From: Pseudarthrobacter chlorophenolicus A6
Lineage (GTDB): Bacteria; Actinomycetota; Actinomycetes; Actinomycetales; Micrococcaceae
DNA length: 64,000 nt
Assembly: GCF_000022025.1 (NCBI RefSeq)
Contig: NC_011886.1
Span: forward strand, 682,001 to 746,000
Reading direction: 5' to 3'
Made by a program: the position numbers and the translations under genes. The notes under the pieces were generated by a model, which did not search any database, was not told the DNA's origin, and saw nothing but the letters and a program-made list of their open reading frames with translations. The stretch's first letter is position 1. Each line of letters starts with the position of its first letter. Of this stretch, positions 16,576 to 24,412 are shown in pieces.

Positions 16576-17616
16576 GTGCCGTATGAGGGGAAGGTTGATC
16601 CGCAGGGCCGGGGCGGGGCAACCGCAGCCCGGCTGCTGTCGCAAGCTGCTGCCCTCAAGCGCTTTTCCCGCCGCAGCTTTTTCACCGCCACGGGCGCGTC
16701 AGGGGTCCTTGCCGCAGACATGCTGCTGACCCGCGAGGTGCAGTCGCAGCGCCAGAAGGACAAGATCCTGCCCGTTCCGGACGACTTTGCCGACGCCTAC
16801 TACCCGGACGCCAGCTGGTTCCTGTTCCCGGGGTACAAGACCAGCTGGGAGGAGGCCCAGTGGATCCTGAACTCCCTCCGCGGTTCGCTGAACAAGCGGG
16901 CCAGGCTCGCCGCCGTCGGGTATTCAAACCAGGGGCTGGACATCGACGACATCGTGATCGCCGTCATCGAGTACGTCCGTGAGCAGAAAATCGAAAAACT
17001 GTTCTTCTACGGGCACAGTTTCGGCGGAATGGTGGCCACCCAGGTGGCAGCCAGGCTCCTGGAGATCCACGGTGTGCAGGTCCAGTTCGTGGTGCTGGAC
17101 TCCAGCCCGTACAGCAAGCACGACGTCCTGGACCAGAGCTGGTTCGACGGCGTGGTGTTCCTTTACGAGCGCGGCTTCCGGTTCCCGTCCACCCTCCGCG
17201 GCGGCTATGAGCTCGGTGAGCGGGTCATCCACAAGGACGAGCGCAGCTGGCGCCAGATCCTCGACCAGACCCTGGAGCAGCTCTCACCCATCGCGCCGTC
17301 AAGCGTGCTGATCCAGACGGAGTCGGCCTACATTTACCACTTCGACGGGTCCCGGTTCGCAGGGAAGATCGGGACCGCGAAGATGGCCTACCTGGGTAAT
17401 CCCAAGGACCGCACCGTGCGCTACGAATCAGCGGTGGAAGCATGGGCGGTGGCGTTCAAGGACAACATGGTCTCCACCGGACTCCTGACCACCGGGGCCG
17501 CACCCGCGCACGCCAGCCCGCAATGGAACCCGCACATCTACCGGCCGCTGCTGGACGGATTGCTGGACGAGCATTTCCCATTGCCGGCCGGCGGCTCCCG
17601 GGTAACGGTGTTCTAG
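16576..17616 (+). CDS. Alpha/beta hydrolase with possible Tat-like N-terminus
   Basis: A 346-residue hydrolase. The nucleophile elbow GHSFGG places the serine at 148, and FVVLDSSPY follows as the next strand. The N-terminus has FSRRSFFTATGASGVLAADML, close to a twin-arginine motif, but preceded by about 30 residues and followed by a weakly hydrophobic stretch, so export is uncertain. The start is a GTG at 16576 with only a weak ribosome site. Its TAG stop overlaps that of the convergent HAD gene by 4 bases. The substrate is unknown; esterase or lipase activity is plausible. Confidence 0.75.
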   Translation: MPYEGKVDPQGRGGATAARLLSQAAALKRFSRRSFFTATGASGVLAADMLLTREVQSQRQKDKILPVPDDFADAYYPDASWFLFPGYKTSWEEAQWILNSLRGSLNKRARLAAVGYSNQGLDIDDIVIAVIEYVREQKIEKLFFYGHSFGGMVATQVAARLLEIHGVQVQFVVLDSSPYSKHDVLDQSWFDGVVFLYERGFRFPSTLRGGYELGERVIHKDERSWRQILDQTLEQLSPIAPSSVLIQTESAYIYHFDGSRFAGKIGTAKMAYLGNPKDRTVRYESAVEAWAVAFKDNMVSTGLLTTGAAPAHASPQWNPHIYRPLLDGLLDEHFPLPAGGSRVTVF

Positions 17617-18443
17617 AGCTGGTTCTTCAGGTCCGCTACGGAGTTCAGGACCTGGTTGGGCCGGAAGGGGTAGGAGGCGATCTCGTCCCGCTGCGTGATG
17701 CCGGTCAGCACCAGGACCGTGTGCAGCCCGGCTTCCATGCCGGCGATGATGTCCGTGTCCATCCGGTCGCCGATCATGGCGGTGGTTTCGGAGTGGGCGT
17801 CGATCTGGTTCATGGCTGAGCGGAACATCATCGGGTTGGGCTTGCCAACAATGTAGGGTTCCCGTCCCGTGGCTTTGGTGATCAGCGCCGCGATGGCACC
17901 GGTGGCCGGCATGGGACCGTCCTTGGACGGACCGGTGGCATCGGGGTTGGTGGCGATGAAGCGGGCTCCGGCGAGGATAAGGCGGATGGCTGTGGTGATC
18001 GCCTCGAAGGAGTAGGTGCGCGTCTCGCCCAGGACAACGAAGTCCGGATCCTGGTCGGTGAGGATGAAGCCGGCCTCATGCAGCGCCGTCGTCAGTCCTG
18101 CTTCGCCGATCGTGTAGGCACGGTTTCCGGATCCCGAACCCCGCACCTGGTCCTTCAGGAACTGGGCCGTGGCCAGTGCCGACGTCCAGATGTTCTCTTC
18201 AGGGATTTCCAGGCCGGACGCACGCAGCCGGGCCGCAAGGTCGCGGGGCGTGAAGATTGAGTTGTTGGTCAGGACCAGGAAGCGCTTGGACGTGTCCACC
18301 CATCGCTGGATGAGCTCGGCAGCGCCCGGCACGGCCTGGTTTTCGTGGACCAGGACACCGTCCATGTCCGTCAGCCAGCACTCAATGTCCTGGCCGCTGC
18401 GGTATACCGCCGGCGCGCCCTTGACCTTGTCCGCTTCTGCCAT
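17613..18443 (-). CDS. HAD-superfamily phosphatase, NagD-like
   Basis: A 276-residue HAD hydrolase of subclass IIA. Motif I is TDMDGVL with nucleophile aspartate 26 and aspartate 28, motif II is VLTNNS, motif III includes KPNP, and motif IV is GDRMDTDI. A cap domain lies between motifs II and III, as in NagD and 4-nitrophenylphosphatase-like enzymes that dephosphorylate nucleotides or sugar phosphates. The ATG at 18443 has GGAGG about 6 bases upstream; the open frame to 18494 does not. Divergent from the TrmH-type gene. Confidence 0.9.
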   Translation of the reverse strand: MAEADKVKGAPAVYRSGQDIECWLTDMDGVLVHENQAVPGAAELIQRWVDTSKRFLVLTNNSIFTPRDLAARLRASGLEIPEENIWTSALATAQFLKDQVRGSGSGNRAYTIGEAGLTTALHEAGFILTDQDPDFVVLGETRTYSFEAITTAIRLILAGARFIATNPDATGPSKDGPMPATGAIAALITKATGREPYIVGKPNPMMFRSAMNQIDAHSETTAMIGDRMDTDIIAGMEAGLHTVLVLTGITQRDEIASYPFRPNQVLNSVADLKNQL

Positions 18444-18516
18444 GCCTGCCTCCGAGTGTCGACGCCTGTGGTGAGGGGCGTGATGATTGCCCAAAGGTCC
18501 AGTCTAGTGTTGAGGG

Positions 18517-19206
18517 GTGAACCAAACGCCCGGGACGCCAGACGCGCCGCACCACCCGCCCGAAGAAGCCGAACCAACGGAAGCAGGGGCACCCAGGGCG
18601 GAGGTCGGCGTCGGGCCCTGGGAAGGCGAGCTGCCCGAAGGCGACCATTGGGACCCTGACCTGCTGGCGGACGGTGACCGGCGCAACGTGCTGGACAAGT
18701 ACCGCTACTGGAAGCACGAGGCGATCGTGGCGGAGCTGGATTCGCGGCGGCACAACTTCCACGTGGCCATCGAAAACTGGCAGCACGACCTGAACATCGG
18801 CACAGTGGTGCGCACCGCCAACGCCTTCCTCGCCAAGGAGGTGCACATCATCGGACGACGGCGTTGGAACCGGCGCGGAGCCATGGTCACCGACCGCTAC
18901 CAGCACGTCCGCCACCACCCCACGGTGGAGGATTTCGTCCAGTGGGCGCAGGGGGAGGGGCTGGCGATCATCGGCATCGACATCTTCCCGGACTCCGTGC
19001 CGCTGGAGACGTATGAGCTGCCGCGCGACTGTGTGCTCGTGTTCGGGCAGGAAGGACCGGGCCTGACGCCGGAGGTCCATGAAGCAGCCCAGGCCACGCT
19101 GTCCATCGAACAGTTCGGTTCCACCCGTTCCATCAACGCTGCCTCCGCGGCAGCGATCGCCATGCACGCATGGGTCCGCCGGCACGTCTTCAACCAGCAC
19201 GTTTAG
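18517..19206 (+). CDS. TrmH/SpoU family RNA 2'-O-methyltransferase
   Basis: A 229-residue SPOUT-class enzyme that methylates a ribose 2'-OH of tRNA or rRNA with SAM. Motif 1 is NIGTVVRTANAF, motif 2 VFGQEGPGL, and motif 3 STRSINAASAAAIAM, all in the usual order. The first 45 residues are acidic and proline-rich and precede the fold. The GTG start follows a TAGTGT hexamer by 6 bases, which suggests a leaderless mRNA. It lies just upstream of fba, an order common in actinobacteria. The nucleotide modified cannot be told. Confidence 0.92.
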   Translation: MNQTPGTPDAPHHPPEEAEPTEAGAPRAEVGVGPWEGELPEGDHWDPDLLADGDRRNVLDKYRYWKHEAIVAELDSRRHNFHVAIENWQHDLNIGTVVRTANAFLAKEVHIIGRRRWNRRGAMVTDRYQHVRHHPTVEDFVQWAQGEGLAIIGIDIFPDSVPLETYELPRDCVLVFGQEGPGLTPEVHEAAQATLSIEQFGSTRSINAASAAAIAMHAWVRRHVFNQHV

Positions 19207-19355
19207 GGCTGACTGCGCTGGCCCGTCAGCGAGTGTTACCGACTGCCGACCAGAAACTCGGCGGTGTGGCGGATATCGCTAGGATGGTGCCTAGCCGTAA
19301 GCGGTCTACTTGAGGGTCTTCCAACCCACAGACGAAACTCAGCAGAGGAGTCAGC

Positions 19356-20375
19356 ATGCCCATTGCAACCCCAGAGATCTACTCCGAAATGATCGACCGT
19401 GCGAAGGCGGGCGGATTCGCTTTCCCGGCAGTGAACGTCACGTCCTCGCAGACGCTGAACGCGGCCCTGCGCGGCTTCGCCGAGGCTGAGTCCGACGGCA
19501 TCGTCCAGGTCTCCACCGGCGGTGCGGCTTACTGGTCCGGCGCCTCCACCAAGGACATGGTGGCCGGTTCCCTGGGCTTCGCGGCCTTCGCCCGCGAAGT
19601 GGCCAAGAACTATGGCGTCAACATCGCCCTGCACACGGACCACTGCCCCAAGGACAAGCTGGACGGCTTCGTCCTGCCGCTGCTGGCAGCCTCCGAGGCC
19701 GAGGTCAAGGCCGGCCGCAACCCGATCTTCAACTCCCACATGTGGGACGGCTCCGCCGAAACCCTGCAGGACAACCTGCGCATCGCCCGCGAACTGCTGG
19801 CCCGCACGGCCGCTGCCAAGATGATCCTCGAAGTTGAAATCGGCACCGTGGGTGGCGAGGAAGACGGCGTTGAGAACGAGATCAACGAGAAGCTGTACAC
19901 CACCGTCGAGGACGCCCTGGCCACCATTGAAGCCCTGGGCGCCGGCGAGAACGGCCGCTACATCACCGCGCTGACCTTCGGCAACGTGCACGGTGTCTAC
20001 AAGCCCGGTGGCGTCAAGCTCCGCCCGGAGATCCTCAAGGACATCCAGGCACAGGTTGGCGCGAAGATCGGCAAAGACAGCCCGTTCGACCTCGTGTTCC
20101 ACGGCGGCTCCGGCTCCTCGGACCAGGAGATCGCCGACGCCGTTTCCTACGGCACCATCAAGATGAACATCGACACGGATACCCAGTACGCCTACACGCG
20201 TCCGGTGGCGGACCACATGTTCCGCAACTACGACGGCGTCCTGAAGGTGGACGGCGAAGTGGGCAACAAGAAGACCTACGACCCCCGCGTCTGGGGCGCC
20301 TCCGCCGAAGCCGGCCTCGCTGCCCGCGTGGTGGAAGCCACCAAGCAGCTCGGTTCAGCCGGAAAGACCTTCTAA
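19356..20375 (+). CDS. fbaA: Class II fructose-bisphosphate aldolase
   Basis: A 339-residue zinc aldolase of glycolysis and gluconeogenesis, splitting fructose 1,6-bisphosphate to dihydroxyacetone phosphate and glyceraldehyde 3-phosphate. Zinc ligands are in ALHTDHCPK, in FGNVHGVY and in VFHGGSGS, and phosphate-binding GTIKMNIDTDTQYA is intact. AGAGGAG precedes the ATG by about 6 bases. The next gene starts immediately after its TAA. Codon use is strongly biased to C-ending codons, as for highly expressed genes. Confidence 0.97.
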   Translation: MPIATPEIYSEMIDRAKAGGFAFPAVNVTSSQTLNAALRGFAEAESDGIVQVSTGGAAYWSGASTKDMVAGSLGFAAFAREVAKNYGVNIALHTDHCPKDKLDGFVLPLLAASEAEVKAGRNPIFNSHMWDGSAETLQDNLRIARELLARTAAAKMILEVEIGTVGGEEDGVENEINEKLYTTVEDALATIEALGAGENGRYITALTFGNVHGVYKPGGVKLRPEILKDIQAQVGAKIGKDSPFDLVFHGGSGSSDQEIADAVSYGTIKMNIDTDTQYAYTRPVADHMFRNYDGVLKVDGEVGNKKTYDPRVWGASAEAGLAARVVEATKQLGSAGKTF

Positions 20376-20795
20376 ATGTCGGATGAGTTCCGCAAGAACC
20401 TGATGGGGCCGGAGCCTACGCTCCTGCCGGCAGAATCCGAGATCTACCAGCACCTGGCCCTCGGCCAGGAGGCTGTTGACCTGGTGGCGAAGAACCCCAC
20501 GTCCTCGCTGCTGTGGGCCATCCTTGCCGAGGAGGCCTGGGCGGAGGGACGCACCATCGATTCCTACGCCTACGCCCGCGTCGGCTACCACCGCGGGCTG
20601 GACTCGCTGCGCCGCAACGGCTGGCGCGGCGTCGGTCCCATTCCCTGGGAGCACGAGCCCAACCGCGGATTCCTGCGTGCGCTCTACGCGCTGGGGCGTG
20701 CCTCGTCAGCCATCGGCGAGGCCGACGAACCGGAGCGGATCGAGAAGTTCCTCAACGACTCCGACCCCGCGGCCAGGGCGGCCATCGAGGGCTAG
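20376..20795 (+). CDS. DUF3151 family protein
   Basis: A 139-residue cytoplasmic protein of the actinobacterial DUF3151 family (MGPEPTLLP at the start, WAILAEEAW, AYARVGYHRGLD, GWRGVGPIPWEHEPNRGFLR). Its function is unknown. The ATG directly abuts the fba stop codon, so translation is coupled, and this fba-DUF3151 pairing is common in the group. Sequence is all-helical in appearance, perhaps a TPR-like fold. Confidence 0.9.
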   Translation: MSDEFRKNLMGPEPTLLPAESEIYQHLALGQEAVDLVAKNPTSSLLWAILAEEAWAEGRTIDSYAYARVGYHRGLDSLRRNGWRGVGPIPWEHEPNRGFLRALYALGRASSAIGEADEPERIEKFLNDSDPAARAAIEG

Positions 20796-20807
20796 GTCCC
20801 CACCGCC

Positions 20808-21024
20808 TCCCTGGCTTCGCTGCGCTCAGCCAGGGAACCCTCCCCGCTGCCTCCCCAACCTCGCAAGCTCGGTGGGGCCCCTCGGCAGCGTGGGCCCAGG
20901 CGGAGGCCCCTTCATATGACGACGACGGGCGGTCACCTTTCTTGGGAAAGGTGACCGCCCGCCGTCGTACAACCGGTGGCTGGGCTCGTCGAAACCTGTA
21001 TTTCGACAAGCTCAACCGCCGGTT
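20808..21024. repeat. Mosaic of palindromes between convergent genes
   Basis: Five inverted repeats lie in series: TCCCTGGCT / AGCCAGGGA (20808-20836), CCCCAACC / GGTGGGG (20853-20877), GGGGCCCCTC / GAGGCCCC (20874-20910), a 23-bp stem with one mismatch and a 4-base loop (20919-20968, starting ACGACGACGGGCGG), and an imperfect 54-bp palindrome AACCGG...CCGGTT with GTCGAAA / TTTCGAC at its core (20971-21024). The fourth resembles hairpins A, B and D elsewhere in the window and should act as a two-way terminator. Confidence 0.75.
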
Positions 21025-21655
21025 AGCTGGCCTTCTGCAGTCCTGTACGGGCCATGGCGTCTGCGTAGGCCACGCGCATGTCCTGGAGGTACTCCTCCTG
21101 GCGCGCCGGGGAACCGGCGAAGGCGCGGCCGCTGAGGGAGCGCACCTTGTAGGTCTTCAGGCCACGGCGCCACAGCAGCGGAACCTCGGTCTTCAGGAGC
21201 GCGTTGGCCAGCCGGTTGGCTTCGGTTCCGTGCGCCACGATGACTGAAGCGCGCGGGACGAGGGCGAGGAACTTGAGCAGCGGCTTGAGGCCGGCCTGGA
21301 TCTGGTCCGGGGTGAACTTGCCGTTCGGTTCGCCCGGAACGTGCCAGGGGTGGACGTTCCACGGCATGACGTACTCGGGCCGCAGCCCCAGCTTCCACTG
21401 GATGCCGAGCATGCGGGTGGCAGCGTCCTGGTCACCGGCGGTGATGAAGCCAGAGCCGTCCGCCTCACCGATGTTGGAGAACAGGCTGATAATGCGGCAC
21501 TCGTCAACGTCGTGCATGGGGTCGACGTAAGGCACCACCGTGCCCGGCCTGGTGTCCTGCAGGGAATCGCACAGTTCGTTGACGGCGGCGACGTTGGGTT
21601 CGTAGCGGCGGTTCAGGAGCTGTTCGTGAAGGGATTCTGGTGCAAGCGCGGTCAT
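21023..21655 (-). CDS. Uracil-DNA glycosylase superfamily-like protein
   Basis: A 210-residue protein. Features in common with UDG-superfamily members are the strand-loop EYVMPWNVHPW near residue 97 and the helix-bearing segment SVIVAHGTEANRLANALL near 140. The classic family-1 catalytic GQDPYH and the C-terminal HPSPLS motif are not present, so catalysis would need another arrangement. AGGAGA precedes the ATG by 11 bases. From memory, close homologues in Arthrobacter carry the label uracil-DNA glycosylase; activity on uracil is not shown by sequence. Confidence 0.55.
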   Translation of the reverse strand: MTALAPESLHEQLLNRRYEPNVAAVNELCDSLQDTRPGTVVPYVDPMHDVDECRIISLFSNIGEADGSGFITAGDQDAATRMLGIQWKLGLRPEYVMPWNVHPWHVPGEPNGKFTPDQIQAGLKPLLKFLALVPRASVIVAHGTEANRLANALLKTEVPLLWRRGLKTYKVRSLSGRAFAGSPARQEEYLQDMRVAYADAMARTGLQKAS

Positions 21656-22329
21656 GTGGTGCTGGTTCTCCTGCGGGGATTGGCGGTGCTTCCGCCTGCG
21701 GAGGAGGGCGCGTGAGGGCGCAACTCGACATCGGCGGTGTGTTGGGGTGGGCCGGTCAACCCGGCCTTCCCCAGTTTAGCAAGCCCCGGGCAGCGAAACG
21801 CCGGCTGCGCGTATTCCGGTGACCGGATGGTGACGTCGGAGGCCACCAAGACCAGCCCGGTGCGGGCCAAGGGACCGCAATCTTGGGCTGGGCGACGCGC
21901 TTTCGGTGGGACTGGATCCCCGACGACGGATCGTTGTAGGCGTCGTTCAACTGCTGGCGGTCCAACCGGTCGGGGAAGGACGTGGGGACGAGGTTCCCGG
22001 GCGACGAACGCCGGACCGTGTCAACCACGGAGTCCTGGAGGAGTTTCAGGAATTCCAGCGTAATCCCGTCAGCTTCCTTGGCGGCGTTCCCAGCGGCCGG
22101 GCAAATCGTTCCGGATTGTGTCATCGATTCCCTGCCTGAGGAGATCAACGGGCGGCTACTCCAATTGAGGATGGTCATTGGATAACAATTAGTACACCCC
22201 CTTGACTCTAATTTGTCATCAATGATGATCTAGGGACATCGGTTTTTTGGGGGAAATACCGATCGATCCCCCTTGCCCGTGTCCCGGTTCTTACCGTTCG
22301 GGGTTTTACATTCTAATTTGGGGGAAATC
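21656..22329. other. 674-bp stretch with no firm gene; leader of the SipW-type cluster
   Basis: The left part is GC-rich and holds only one doubtful frame (21756-22124, minus). From about 22160 the DNA turns AT-rich. TTGACT at 22202-22207 is a good -35 for rightward transcription, with a weak -10 near 22224-22230 and an inverted repeat TCATC / GATGA beside it. TTGGGGGAAAT occurs twice, near 22247-22258 and as the ribosome site at about 22318-22329, so a short leader frame or duplicated leader is possible. Confidence 0.5.
21756..22124 (-). CDS. Doubtful hypothetical or remnant gene
   Basis: A 122-codon frame (MTQSGTICPAAG onward) that I do not recognise. Residues up to about 75 (LEFLKLLQDSVVDTVRR, LDRQQLNDAYNDPSSG) look protein-like, while the rest is Trp/Pro/Arg-rich and looks like out-of-frame DNA. 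An overlapping frame continues plausible sequence (GLVLVASDVTIRSPEYAQP) from about 21865 down, so this could be a frameshifted remnant. CAGGCAGGGA precedes the ATG. It may equally be non-coding. Confidence 0.25.
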   Translation of the reverse strand: MTQSGTICPAAGNAAKEADGITLEFLKLLQDSVVDTVRRSSPGNLVPTSFPDRLDRQQLNDAYNDPSSGIQSHRKRVAQPKIAVPWPAPGWSWWPPTSPSGHRNTRSRRFAARGLLNWGRPG

Positions 22330-23046
22330 ATGGTTGAAGCAACCAGCGCTAAGACGCGCTCAGAAAAGGCTAATAAGGTCCGGGCAATTCTTGCTGGCGG
22401 ACTCGTGTTGGGGGTTGGCGCGGCTTTCACGCTCGCCGCGTGGACGGACAATGAATGGGTCTTCGGGCAAAGCGAAAACGGTGGCGGACCGGGCACCAAG
22501 GTCTACCAGATGCAGCAGAACACGTGGAGCGGCACGGGCGGTTCGGAAGCGTGGAGTGACCAGCCGTTGTCTCCAGGTGGAGCGCTGACCTTTAGCGTCA
22601 ACGCGGACAACCTGGTTCCCGGCAGCACCGTTTACGCTCCGATGCAGTTGCGGGCGGTCGCCGGATCCGAAGCCCTTGTTGCCAGCCTGACGGAGGCGGC
22701 ACAGTCACTTCCAATCGACAGCGCTACCAATTCTTCACAGCTCTACACGGCCTTGCGCTACGAAGCCAAACAAGGCGTGCCCAGGTCCTCGTGCAACGCC
22801 ACGGGGTTTGCCGCGGCCAGTGCCAGCGGTGCCTCGAACATCGTTCCAGCCGGATCAAATCTGAACACCATCTCCGTCCCCGGGGCCGCAACCAACATCG
22901 CCCTACCCAAGGTTGATAACGTCACTCCCGGCGCTGCGGTGGATGTCTGCTTTGCCCTGACCCTTCCCACGGACGCCCCGGCTTCGCTGCAGGGCACGAA
23001 AACGGTCCCGCTCTGGAAGTTCTCAAGCACGGTGGGCCAGTCCTAG
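22330..23046 (+). CDS. Secreted protein with SipW-dependent-type signal peptide
   Basis: A 238-residue exported protein. A basic start and a hydrophobic segment (AILAGGLVLGVGAAFTLAAW) end in the motif AAWTDNEW, the pattern of actinobacterial SipW-type signal peptides. The mature part is Ser/Thr/Ala-rich and beta-like, with two cysteines (PRSSCNAT and VDVCFALTL) that could form a disulfide, as in TasA/CalY-like surface proteins. GGGGGAAATC precedes the ATG. A SipW-type signal peptidase gene follows 9 bases later and presumably processes it. Role as a surface fibre subunit is inferred from TasA in Bacillus. Confidence 0.8.
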   Translation: MVEATSAKTRSEKANKVRAILAGGLVLGVGAAFTLAAWTDNEWVFGQSENGGGPGTKVYQMQQNTWSGTGGSEAWSDQPLSPGGALTFSVNADNLVPGSTVYAPMQLRAVAGSEALVASLTEAAQSLPIDSATNSSQLYTALRYEAKQGVPRSSCNATGFAAASASGASNIVPAGSNLNTISVPGAATNIALPKVDNVTPGAAVDVCFALTLPTDAPASLQGTKTVPLWKFSSTVGQS

Positions 23047-23055
23047 CCGCCACGG

Positions 23056-23679
23056 GTGCAGCGCACATCCGCTAGGCTTGCGCGCGGTTTCCGGACGGTG
23101 CAAAAACCGTCCGGAAACCGGGGCCGGCTGACCGTTCGGGGTGTGGCCAAGGGAGCCAGGGAAGTCGCGCTCACCCTGGTGGCCCTGCTCGGACTGGCCT
23201 GCATCCTTTCCCTGGTCTTGGGCTTCTTCTTCAATGCGTCCTTTGTCGTGTTCCGGACGGGGTCGATGGAGCCTCAGTATCCGGTTGGTGCCTTGTCCCT
23301 GACCGTCCAGGTCGACGCCAAGGATCTGGCGCCGGGTGACGTCGTATCGGTCCGTCGGGAAGCGGCAACCGCCTTGGTCACCCACCGGGTGGTGGGTGTC
23401 GACCCGCCCAGCGCCGAGGGCGCCACCGCGTCCCTGAGACTGCGGGGCGACGCCAATATTTCGGATGACCCCTTGCCCTACGAGGTGGCGACCGCACAGA
23501 AGGTACTGCTGACAGTCCCCGGACTGGGTGCATGGGTCATGGCCGCACGCGGTCCGGAATTTCTTGGTGCAGCCACACTCGCCGTGACGGCCCTGGTGAC
23601 GTGGGCCTACTGGCCGAGGCGCAGCGCCTCCGGCCAGGCAGCGTCTGATGACTCACCCGGGGCTAAACCACAACAGTAA
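23056..23679 (+). CDS. SipW-type (ER-type) signal peptidase I
   Basis: A 207-residue membrane peptidase. Hydrophobic segments lie at about 38-60 and 160-190. The nucleophile is serine 70 in TGSMEPQYPVG, and the base position is a histidine, residue 110 in ALVTHRVVGVD, in place of the lysine of ordinary bacterial LepB. This Ser/His pair defines the archaeal/eukaryotic-type branch to which Bacillus SipW belongs. LRLRGDANISDDP matches the later conserved GDNN-like box. The neighbours carry SipW-style signal peptides, so it is probably dedicated to this cluster. The GTG start has no strong ribosome site. Confidence 0.92.
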   Translation: MQRTSARLARGFRTVQKPSGNRGRLTVRGVAKGAREVALTLVALLGLACILSLVLGFFFNASFVVFRTGSMEPQYPVGALSLTVQVDAKDLAPGDVVSVRREAATALVTHRVVGVDPPSAEGATASLRLRGDANISDDPLPYEVATAQKVLLTVPGLGAWVMAARGPEFLGAATLAVTALVTWAYWPRRSASGQAASDDSPGAKPQQ

Positions 23680-23692
23680 GGTCGTAGATGAC

Positions 23693-24412
23693 ATGGCGGG
23701 ACCCAGGATCAGGCACCTGGCAGGAGTCGCAGGGGTTATGACAGTTTTGCTGGTTGGTGCTGTGCCCGTTGCAGCCGTGGCCGACGAACAGTTGATTCCG
23801 GTTCCGGAGACGGGCGCGGCAGGCTTCCTGTCCCTCTCTTCATCGGTATACCCACTGGCACTCCCCGTGCTTGATGCCGGGGAGTCCTTCAGCTGGCAGA
23901 TCGGCATCTCATTGGATCAGCCGAGCGGGGAATCGACCTTGCAGGTGACTGCAGATGGCGGGATTGCCGGCGCGGACACCTACGTGGTTGCCGTAGATGA
24001 ATGCGACGTCCCGTGGCAGGGAAACAGCGGCCTGGGCGGGAACCTGCGCTGTCCAAGCGGGTCCACACCACGCATAGCGCCAGTGACTCTGGTTGAACAC
24101 CGGCAGGATGTGCAGGTTCCCTTGCGGGATCTGCGCGGCGGCACGTCACCATACCTTCGGTTCGTCTTGTCCCGGCCTGCCGGTTCGCAGGATCCGCCGG
24201 ACACGTCGTTGACGTTGGGCATTGGGGTCACCGCTGCAGGAAGTGACGACGTCGCCATGGTCCCGCCTCATCCGCGGCCGTCAGCACCGCTGGCAAACAC
24301 CGGAGCGGCAGTGCTGCAGTCAGTGTTCGCCGGCTTGGGACTGCTGCTATTGGGGGCAGCAGTCCTGGCCGTGCGTCGCCCCGCCCGCCGGGACCCGAAG
24401 GGAGCAAAATGA
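23693..24412 (+). CDS. Cell-wall anchored protein with LANTG sorting signal
   Basis: A 239-residue surface protein. An N-terminal Sec signal peptide (residues 1-31, ending near AAVADEQ) precedes a beta-rich ectodomain with a cysteine pair (DECDVPW and LRCPSG). The C-terminus has LANTG at 200-204, a hydrophobic span at 206-227 and a basic tail RRPARRDPKGAK, a full sortase signal of the LAXTG type used by class E sortases. No sortase lies in the window. Its stop overlaps the next start by 4 bases. It may display or anchor the neighbouring SipW-type substrates; I do not know a family name. Confidence 0.8.
   Translation: MAGPRIRHLAGVAGVMTVLLVGAVPVAAVADEQLIPVPETGAAGFLSLSSSVYPLALPVLDAGESFSWQIGISLDQPSGESTLQVTADGGIAGADTYVVAVDECDVPWQGNSGLGGNLRCPSGSTPRIAPVTLVEHRQDVQVPLRDLRGGTSPYLRFVLSRPAGSQDPPDTSLTLGIGVTAAGSDDVAMVPPHPRPSAPLANTGAAVLQSVFAGLGLLLLGAAVLAVRRPARRDPKGAK

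Noticed and set aside
19236..20216. A 326-codon frame opposite fba
   Set aside because: Antisense shadow of a highly biased housekeeping gene; the protein has no recognisable features and no ribosome site.
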